This document shows positions 58,577 to 64,000 of a DNA stretch of 64,000 nucleotides, in pieces. This DNA is from Streptomyces sp. CB02056. GTDB taxonomy: Bacteria; Actinomycetota; Actinomycetes; Streptomycetales; Streptomycetaceae. A model generated the notes under the pieces. It searched no databases, was not told where the DNA came from, and saw nothing but the letters and a program-made list of their open reading frames with translations. The stretch is taken from contig NZ_LIPD01000007.1 of NCBI RefSeq assembly GCF_001905545.1, positions 342,340 to 406,339 on the forward strand. Direction: 5' to 3'. Numbering within the stretch: the stretch's first letter is position 1; each line of letters begins with the position of its first letter. Both the position numbers and the translations under genes were made by a program.

Positions 58577-60139
58577 CTACGCGGTGCAGGTGCGGTCGCG
58601 GGCGGGGAGGTGTCCGGTGGCGAGGTAGGCGTTGACGGTGGTGTCGACGCAGGAGCTGCCGTGGACACCGTAGTTGGCGTGCTGGTTGGCGCCCGCGAGG
58701 GTGAGCAGGCGGGAGCTGGGGAGGCGGTCGTGCAGGGCGGTGCTGCGGGTGTAGGGGACGCGGGGGTCGCCGGTGGAGGCGACGATCAGGGCCGGGGTGT
58801 CGTGGCGGACCCGGACGGGGGCTTCGCGGGGGCGGTCCCAGAAGGCGCAGGGGGTGATGTTCTCGGTCAGCGGGGCGAACAGCGGGTGGGCGGCGCGGGC
58901 GCGTTCGATGTCGCTCCAGTACGTCTCGGGGTCGCGCGGGGCGGGTGCGTCTCCGCACAGGATCGCGGTCTGGGCGCTGCCGGTGCTGGAGCCGGCGGGG
59001 GTGAACACGGAGCGCAGGAGGTCGGCGAAGGCGGGCGGCAGGGTGGAGGGGTGGCCCTGAGCGGCCCGGGCGAGCAGGGACATCTGCTCGGCCAGGGAGG
59101 CGCGTGCCGGGTCGGTGTCGTCGGCCATCCCCGTGAAGAGCAGGGCGGGGACCTGGCTGTCGTCGAGGCGGAAGGCGTCGGGGGCGGTCCCCACGGTGAG
59201 CGGTTCGCGGGAGGAGGCGGCGATGACGCCGTCGAGGGTGGCGCGTACCTCCTCCCGGGTGCGGCCGAGGCCGTAGGTGCTGTCGCGGGCGGCGGTCCAG
59301 TCGGCCCAGTCGTCGTACGCCTTCTCGTTCTCGGCCTCGGTTCCCTTCATGAGGCGGGGGTTGTAGCGGTCGGGGTCCAGGGCGCTGTCGAGGACCACCC
59401 GGTCGTAGCGGGTGGGGAACATCTGGGTGTAGGCCGTGCCCAGGTAGGTGCCGTAGGAGTAGCCCAGGTAGGAGATCCGCCGTTCGCCGAGCGCGCCGCG
59501 CACGACGTCGATGTCCCGGGCGGTGTTGCGTGTCGTGACGTGCGGCAGGACGTCGGCGTTGGTGGCCCGGCAGCGGTCCGCGACGTCCCTGGCCCGGGCG
59601 GTCTGGCGGTCGAAGCCGGCCCGGTCGGGGCCGGCCGACAGCAGGCCGGGTCCGGAGGGCAGGCCGCAGTCCAGGGGGGTGCTGCGGCCGGTGAAGCGCG
59701 GGTCCATGCCGATCACGTCGTAGCGGGCGCCGGTTTCCTTCATCACGGGGCGCACGGTGAGCCCGATGCCGAGGCCTGGGCCGCCCGGGCCTCCGGGGTT
59801 CACCAGGAGGGAGCCGATCCGGTGGCGGGTGTCGGTGGCCTTCAGGCGGGACACGGCGACGGTGATGGTCCTGCCGCCGGGGTCGCCGTAGTCGAGGGGT
59901 ACGGTCACGTCGGCGCAGCGCGCGCCCGCGGCGTCGAGGGCGCGGCCCGTCTGGTCCTCCCCGCCCCGAGCGCAGCCGTGCCAGTCCAGGCGCTGCTGGT
60001 AGTAGCGGCCGAGTCCGGCGGCAGGGGCCGGCGTCGCGGCGAGGGCGGCGGGTGCGACGGCCAGGCAGGTGGTGAGGCCCGTGGCGAGGACGAGGCCCGC
60101 GGCCGAGGCGCGCCGGACGGTGGTGCCGGTGATGGTCAT
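58577..60139 (-). CDS. Secreted alpha/beta hydrolase, TAP-like (tripeptidyl aminopeptidase type)
   Basis: A 520-aa exported hydrolase. Signal peptide (AAGLVLATGLTTCLAVAPAA). The prolyl-aminopeptidase-like start is LLVNPGGPGGPGLGIGLTVR, the nucleophile elbow ISYLGYSYGTYLGTAYTQMF has the catalytic Ser, VLDSALDP is the family strand, and the C-terminal TAP-like domain carries STGDPRVPYTRS and AGANQHANYGVHGSSCVD with Asp and His. Relatives cleave N-terminal tripeptides or cleave signal or growth-factor peptides outside the cell. ATG at 60139 fits the signal peptide. A CGGACGCGTCCG palindrome lies 22 bases upstream. Confidence 0.9.
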   Translation of the reverse strand: MTITGTTVRRASAAGLVLATGLTTCLAVAPAALAATPAPAAGLGRYYQQRLDWHGCARGGEDQTGRALDAAGARCADVTVPLDYGDPGGRTITVAVSRLKATDTRHRIGSLLVNPGGPGGPGLGIGLTVRPVMKETGARYDVIGMDPRFTGRSTPLDCGLPSGPGLLSAGPDRAGFDRQTARARDVADRCRATNADVLPHVTTRNTARDIDVVRGALGERRISYLGYSYGTYLGTAYTQMFPTRYDRVVLDSALDPDRYNPRLMKGTEAENEKAYDDWADWTAARDSTYGLGRTREEVRATLDGVIAASSREPLTVGTAPDAFRLDDSQVPALLFTGMADDTDPARASLAEQMSLLARAAQGHPSTLPPAFADLLRSVFTPAGSSTGSAQTAILCGDAPAPRDPETYWSDIERARAAHPLFAPLTENITPCAFWDRPREAPVRVRHDTPALIVASTGDPRVPYTRSTALHDRLPSSRLLTLAGANQHANYGVHGSSCVDTTVNAYLATGHLPARDRTCTA

Positions 60140-60161
60140 GCTGCTTTCTCCCGGGGGGTGA

Positions 60162-60173
60162 CGGACGCGTCCG
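60162..60173. promoter_or_regulatory. CGGACGCGTCCG palindrome upstream of the hydrolase
   Basis: Perfect 12-bp palindrome, set in GGTGACGGACGCGTCCG. The same 17-base run occurs at 17671-17687 upstream of the ABC exporter. It lies in the leader of the TAP-like hydrolase. A shared binding protein is possible but unproven. Confidence 0.35.
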
Positions 60174-60423
60174 GCCCGGAGGAGGTCCGGGCCGTGCCGG
60201 TCGAGCCTCTCAACGCACCTCCCCCGAAGGCATCGCCCTGTGACACGAACTGGCGGTACGTCAGACGCAGCAGGGCGGGCCATCGGTATACGACCGGCGC
60301 ACCATCCCGCCCGTTCCTTCCGCAGGACGGACGCGGTACCGGAACGCGTCGAGGGGGCCGTCGGAGTCGATCCCCTGGACGACTTCGGCGCCTTCGGCAT
60401 CGTCGAGGGGTGGTGGAGTCGAC

Positions 60424-61533
60424 TCAGCGGGCCGTCGCGGGAACGAGGTGGTCGAGGCCCTGGGCACTTCCCGTCGCCGCCTTGATCGAGCGGGGCAGCA
60501 TGACGTGCTCGTAGGCGCGGACGGCGTCGCCGACGCTGGATTCGGTGACGAGGGCGTGGGCGAGGTCGGCGCCGTCGAGCATGGCGAGGTTGGCGCCCAG
60601 CCCGACCGGGGGCATCAGGTGTGCGGCATCGCCGAGCAGCGTCACTCCGGGCACGTGCGTCCAGGCGTGCGGGGCGGGCAGCACGTGCAGGGGCCGGCTG
60701 ACGAAGCCGTGGTCGCTGTCGCGCAGGATCCGCAGCAGGCCGTCGTCCCAGCCGTCGAACAGCTCCAACAGGTGCTCCCGCACGGCCCGTTGGTCGCCGA
60801 GGTCGAGTCCGGCGGCCGTGTGCCAGTCCTGCGGCTCGCGCAGCGCGAGGTAGCCGCGGATGTGACCGTTGCTGTTGCGCTGGGCGACCAGGGTCCGGCC
60901 GACGCCCTTCGCCAGCAGCGATCCGCTGCCGACCAGTCGGGCGAGTTCGGGGTGGCGGGTGTCGCACTGGTCGAAGCCGGTCTCGACGAAGGTGACACCG
61001 GTGTAGTGGGGTACGGCGGGTGACAGCGCCGGGCGGACCCGTGACCAGGCGCCGTCGGCACCGACCACCAGGTCGAACTCCTCGGACGTACCGTCGCCCA
61101 GGAGCAGCCGGCACGTGCCGCCCACCAGCGGGGTGACCCCGGCGGCGGCACGGTCCCACCGCACCGTGTCCGGGGCGAGCGAGTCCAGCAGCAGGCCGCG
61201 CAGTTGGCCGCGGTCGATCTCCGGCCGGCCCCCGCCCGCGGTCGGCCCCCGCTGCGCGAGGAGGGCGCCGGTGGCATGGTCGAGCACCCGCCACTCGTCG
61301 CCCTCGGGGCGGGCGAGGGCATGGAACCGGTCGAGCAGGCCTGCCGACCGCAGGGCGGCCTGGCCGGTGTCGGCGTGAAGGTCGAGGGAGCCGCCCTGCG
61401 GGCGCGCGTCGGCGTCGGCTTCACGTTCGAACACCGTGACGGCGCGGCCGTGTTGCTGCAGGATCCGGGCACAGGTCAAGCCGCCGGGGCCGGCGCCGAC
61501 GATCGCGATGCGGGGGGCACGGGCAGTGGGCAT
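60424..61533 (-). CDS. FAD-dependent monooxygenase, TetX-like
   Basis: A 369-aa class A flavoprotein monooxygenase. Motifs: FAD-binding RIAIVGAGPGGLTCARILQ, PQGGSLDLHADTGQAALRSA, the middle DLVVGADGAWSRVRPALSPA, and the late VTLLGDAAHLMPPVGLGANL AMLDGADLA segment. Such enzymes hydroxylate aromatic or tetracycline-type compounds using NADPH and O2, and TetX-like members can inactivate antibiotics; substrate here unknown. Divergent from a TetR gene with operator-like repeats between them, the classical substrate-induced arrangement. Confidence 0.9.
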   Translation of the reverse strand: MPTARAPRIAIVGAGPGGLTCARILQQHGRAVTVFEREADADARPQGGSLDLHADTGQAALRSAGLLDRFHALARPEGDEWRVLDHATGALLAQRGPTAGGGRPEIDRGQLRGLLLDSLAPDTVRWDRAAAGVTPLVGGTCRLLLGDGTSEEFDLVVGADGAWSRVRPALSPAVPHYTGVTFVETGFDQCDTRHPELARLVGSGSLLAKGVGRTLVAQRNSNGHIRGYLALREPQDWHTAAGLDLGDQRAVREHLLELFDGWDDGLLRILRDSDHGFVSRPLHVLPAPHAWTHVPGVTLLGDAAHLMPPVGLGANLAMLDGADLAHALVTESSVGDAVRAYEHVMLPRSIKAATGSAQGLDHLVPATAR

Positions 61534-61604
61534 GGGTGTGTCCTTCCGGTGGTGGGCGGGTCGCCGGGCGGCCCGACACCACCAAGAAAGCACACTCGCT
61601 AAAT

Positions 61605-61640
61605 AAGTGCAATGACTACACTTTCAGAGTGGATGCACTT
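61605..61640. promoter_or_regulatory. TetR operator candidates, AGTGCA/TGCACT repeats
   Basis: AAGTGCA (61605-61611) and TGCACTT (61634-61640) are inverted arms around a further imperfect palindrome CACT-TTCAG-AGTG (61619-61631). The whole lies between the divergent FAD monooxygenase and tetR starts, in a relatively AT-rich patch with CACACTC/ATAAGTG-type elements that should contain both promoters. Confidence 0.6.
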
Positions 61641-61657
61641 CGGGCTATGGTGGTCGG

Positions 61658-62251
61658 GTGACCGAAGCGATTGGGCGCCGCGAGCGCAAGAAGGCCCAGA
61701 CCCGCCAGTCCCTGGCCGACGCCGCACTCGAACTCTTCCTCGAACACGGCTACGACCAGGTCGGTGTCAAGGACGTCGCCGACGCCGCGGACGTCTCGGT
61801 GACCACCCTGTTCAAGCACTTCACCAGCAAGGAGGCGCTGGTCTTCGACCAGGACGACGACCTGGAGGCGGCCCTCGTCGCGGCCGTGCGCGAGCGGCCC
61901 CCGGGCCGGTCGGTCCCACAGGCGCTGCGCGAGCACCTGCTGCTGAACCAGACCCGGTTCGCCATTCACGCCGCCGACCCGCGGTTCGCCGACTTCACCC
62001 GCCTGGTGCAGGACACCCCCGCGCTGCGCGACTACTCCCAACGGATGTGGACCCGCCACGAAACGGCCCTGGCGCGGGCCATCGCGCAGGCCGTGGACGC
62101 GCCCGACGACGACGTCAGCTGCGTCGCCCTGGCCCGGTTCGCCCTGGCGGCCCGCAGCCTGATCCTGCAGCACCCCGAACCGCGCCGGGCTGCCGACGAG
62201 GCCTTCGCCCTGCTCGAACACGGCTGGGCGGCCTCCCATCCGAGCAGCTGA
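61658..62251 (+). CDS. TetR family transcriptional regulator
   Basis: A 197-aa regulator: helix-turn-helix at about residues 12-50 (QVGVKDVADAADVSVTTLFK followed by HFTSKEALVF), then a helical ligand domain (HAADPRFADFTRLVQDTPAL). GTG start at 61658. Divergent from the TetX-like monooxygenase and very likely its repressor, lifted by the enzyme substrate. The end is followed by the spacer before the 182-aa gene. Confidence 0.9.
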   Translation: MTEAIGRRERKKAQTRQSLADAALELFLEHGYDQVGVKDVADAADVSVTTLFKHFTSKEALVFDQDDDLEAALVAAVRERPPGRSVPQALREHLLLNQTRFAIHAADPRFADFTRLVQDTPALRDYSQRMWTRHETALARAIAQAVDAPDDDVSCVALARFALAARSLILQHPEPRRAADEAFALLEHGWAASHPSS

Positions 62252-62407
62252 CCCGATCCGCGAGAGCCCCGATGCGCGCACAGGCGCCGCGTGCTCCCGG
62301 CCGCGGCCCCTGTGATCCGCGGATCGCACCGATTGTCGCGAAGCCTTGACACTGCGCCACGGGCTGAGAACCCTGGTGCTGTACTCCAGGGACGCGAGGG
62401 ACACGGC

Positions 62408-62956
62408 ATGCCATGGGTTGACGAGAGCAAACGCCACCGGGGTTTCCCGGCGGCGGTGTTGGCGGACGGCAGCGAGCCGGAGCCGCTGCCGGACGGGCGC
62501 ACCACCTGGTGGCTCTACAACGGTGCGGACGGTCCCCGGGCCACCGCGGTGCGCGGTGGTTGCAGCTGCGGCTGGCGGGGCGAGCAGGTGCACCGGTTGG
62601 ACTTCGGCGACGACTCGGCGACCGAGGCGGTGGGCAAGGACACCGGGCCGTTCGCGGACTGGGAGTCGCACGTCGACCTGGCCGAGGGTGTGGTGCCGCG
62701 CGAGGTCGAGGACCTGATCGCGGCGCTGGTCGACCGGATCTGCGACCTGACGGAGAGCAGGCCGTACGCCGCCGCCCGTGCGGCCGGCCGGTTCGAGCGC
62801 GCCGCCGCTTCGACCGCGCTGCTGGCCGGCCGCAGGGCCCACCACAACCTGATGACCTGGGAGTACATCGGCCGCGCCTTCGGCTGCGGGCCGGCGGAGG
62901 CGCAGGAGCGGTTCGGCGAGACGCCGCAGGACGGCGACCGGGACGACGAGGTGTAG
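62408..62956 (+). CDS. Hypothetical protein
   Basis: A 182-aa soluble protein: MPWVDESKRHRGFPAAVLAD, RTTWWLYNGADGPRATAVRG followed by GCSCGWRGEQVHRL, a small Cys/Trp motif of possible metal-binding or structural use, then helices (VEDLIAALVDRICDLTESRP) and an end MTWEYIGRAFGCGPAEAQER. I do not recognise a named family. CGAGGGA lies before the ATG. It is followed by tandem repeats and two terminators. Confidence 0.7.
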   Translation: MPWVDESKRHRGFPAAVLADGSEPEPLPDGRTTWWLYNGADGPRATAVRGGCSCGWRGEQVHRLDFGDDSATEAVGKDTGPFADWESHVDLAEGVVPREVEDLIAALVDRICDLTESRPYAAARAAGRFERAAASTALLAGRRAHHNLMTWEYIGRAFGCGPAEAQERFGETPQDGDRDDEV

Positions 62957-62986
62957 GTCGTCGGTCGTCACGCATCGGGCGGGCGG

Positions 62987-63043
62987 TGCGAGCACCGGTG
63001 CCGGCTGCGAGCACCGGTACCAGCTGCGAGCACCGGTATCAGC
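62987..63043. repeat. Three tandem 19-bp repeats
   Basis: Units at 62987-63005, 63006-63024 and 63025-63043, consensus TGCGAGCACCGGTRYCRGC. Each contains the ACCGGT palindrome. Non-coding, starting 31 bases after the stop of the 182-aa gene. Too few and too short for a CRISPR array. Confidence 0.85.
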
Positions 63044-63056
63044 GAGGACACCGCCA

Positions 63057-63091
63057 AGCGGGTGCCCGCGTCACCACGACGGGCACCCGCT
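63057..63091. terminator. Strong hairpin terminator
   Basis: Perfect 12-bp stem, AGCGGGTGCCCG against CGGGCACCCGCT, with an 11-base loop, between the 182-aa gene and the convergent phosphoribosyltransferase gene. Confidence 0.85.
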
Positions 63092-63102
63092 CCTCAACCA
63101 CC

Positions 63103-63123
63103 CCCGGTCCTGCCAGGACCGGG
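63103..63123. terminator. Second hairpin terminator
   Basis: Perfect 9-bp stem, CCCGGTCCT against AGGACCGGG, with a 3-base loop, 11 bases after the first hairpin. The pair can insulate the convergent genes. Confidence 0.75.
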
Positions 63124-63297
63124 CTCCCGCCCCGATGCTGCCGCACCCCTGCCCGCGCGCGCCAGCTCCACCCCCCGAAGGGGTGACAGGTCCCAACCCT
63201 TCCGATTTTTTCTGCTCCGCGGGAGTCCGCCCTGGGGGTGTCCCGGCCTGGGGGCGTCCCGGCGTCCGGCGCGGACCGCTTCCGGTCAGGCCTCCGG

Positions 63298-63795
63298 TCA
63301 GGCGTCGAGGACCTGGCCTTCGCGCTTGACGACCGGTCCTTCCGTCGACCACGGGAACTCGATCCAGTCGTCGGTCCGCTTCCACACGTACTCGCACTTC
63401 ACCAGGGAGTGCGACTTCTCGTAGATGACGGCGGACCGGACCTCGGCGACGTGGTCGAGGCAGAAGTCGTGCACGAGCCGCAGGGTCTTGCCCGTGTCGG
63501 CGACGTCGTCGGTGATCAGGACCTTCTTGTCGGTGAAGTCGATCGCGGCGGGAACGGGCGCCAGCATGACGGGCATCTCGAGGGTGGTGCCCACGCCCGT
63601 GTAGAACTCGACGTTCACCAGGTGGATGTTCTTGCAGTCCAGCGCGTACGCCAGACCGCCCGCCACGAACACCCCGCCGCGGGCGATGCTCAAGACGAGG
63701 TCGGGCTCGTAGCCGTCGTCGGCGATCGTCTGCGCGAGTTCGCGCACCGCCCGCCCGAAGGTCTGGTAATCCAGGGTCTCACGCACATCAGTCAC
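63298..63795 (-). CDS. Phosphoribosyltransferase (xanthine/hypoxanthine type)
   Basis: A 165-aa type I PRTase. Signs: YEPDLVLSIARGGVFVAGGL at the substrate-binding hood and PRPP motif KVLITDDVADTGKTLRLVHD, in which acidic residues bind ribose and Mg. It should salvage a purine base by transferring phosphoribose from PRPP; size and sequence suggest the xanthine-guanine or hypoxanthine group, though PyrR- or regulatory-type members cannot be excluded. GTG start at 63795 with AAGGAC upstream. Confidence 0.88.
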   Translation of the reverse strand: MTDVRETLDYQTFGRAVRELAQTIADDGYEPDLVLSIARGGVFVAGGLAYALDCKNIHLVNVEFYTGVGTTLEMPVMLAPVPAAIDFTDKKVLITDDVADTGKTLRLVHDFCLDHVAEVRSAVIYEKSHSLVKCEYVWKRTDDWIEFPWSTEGPVVKREGQVLDA

Positions 63796-63936
63796 GACGA
63801 TCAGTGTCCTTGGCCGTCGGCCGGGCCGCGAGTTCCGGCACGCTCTGGACCGGAAGTGTGGTGCTTCACACGTCGGCCGAGCGCTCCGGTTCCCCGGGCC
63901 ACGGCGGCCGGCCCGCGGGGAGTCGGGCGGGTGCCG

Positions 63937-64000
63937 TCAGGTCCGGCGGGCGTGGGAGGCCAGGCGGTCGGCGAGGGCGGTGACGAGGGTGCGCAGTTCC
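63937..64000 (-). CDS. C-terminal end of an unidentified gene (partial)
   Basis: Reading from the window edge on the minus strand, one frame gives ELRTLVTALADRLASHARRT and then TGA at 63937-63939. The helical composition is coding-like, but only 20 residues are visible, so neither family nor function can be named. Confidence 0.4.
   Translation of the reverse strand, partial: ELRTLVTALADRLASHARRT

Noticed and set aside
62987..63043. CRISPR array
   Set aside because: Only three directly adjacent 19-bp units without spacers and no cas genes.

Overview
The window is very high-GC actinomycete chromosomal DNA, most likely from Streptomyces, Kitasatospora or a close relative. The signs are GTG and TTG starts, many 1-4 bp start/stop overlaps, Tat- and lipoprotein-rich small exported proteins, TIGR04222, SecDF, NACHT and DUF4132 families, and short perfect GC hairpins as terminators. 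It reads like a chromosome arm: small operons, each with its own regulator, a lot of decayed DNA, and almost no core genes.

Layout. 0.3-1.2 kb: a methyltransferase and terminator, then a frameshifted serine-recombinase tail. 2.0-5.6 kb: PhzF, an isocitrate-lyase/PEP-mutase family enzyme, a small exported protein and a bile-acid:sodium-symporter-type transporter. 5.6-10.0 kb (minus strand): an LRV-like protein and a four-gene coupled operon (dehydrogenase small subunit, GMC oxidoreductase, acetoacetate-decarboxylase-like protein, DUF402). 10.2-15.7 kb: LLM oxidoreductase and TetR, divergent carboxylesterase, DJ-1/PfpI protein and divergent LysR with a near-perfect operator. 15.8-19.7 kb: an ABC exporter, then archease plus RtcB RNA ligase. 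19.9-21.7 kb: a DUF4157 protein fused to a nitrilase-like domain. 21.8-27.4 kb: a two-component system divergent from a lipoprotein/adaptor/MacB-type ABC operon. 27.6-30.4 kb: DUF4132 and partner. 30.4-40.2 kb: small exported proteins (two ricin-type lectins, two lipoproteins), two transposon relics, a TetR/ketosynthase pair with twin operators, an S41 protease and a DUF1963-type gene broken by an amber codon. 40.2-46.3 kb: DUF4240, a membrane NACHT NTPase, an Rpf-like protein, an I36-type inhibitor, and decayed DNA with a dnaB fragment. 46.3-50.7 kb: a type VII-like pair, its downstream neighbour and TIGR04222. 50.9-53.2 kb: a fused SecDF. 53.5-55.6 kb: a coupled 43-aa peptide and PIMT-like methyltransferase (imiditide-like), and an orphan immunity-like gene beside toxin debris. 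55.7-64 kb: aldo/keto reductase and XRE regulator, TAP-like hydrolase, TetX-like monooxygenase and TetR, and a phosphoribosyltransferase.

How they work together. Most units are a regulator divergently transcribed from its likely target, with an inverted-repeat operator visible between them in several cases. The most promising candidates for poorly described biology are the imiditide-like pair at 53.5-54.8 kb, the DUF4157-nitrilase effector at 19.9 kb, the degenerate type VII hydrolase pair at 46.4 kb, and the GMC/small-subunit/ADC-like/DUF402 operon at 6-10 kb. No rRNA, tRNA, CRISPR array or intact insertion sequence was seen. All family names come from reading the translated sequence; no database search was run.
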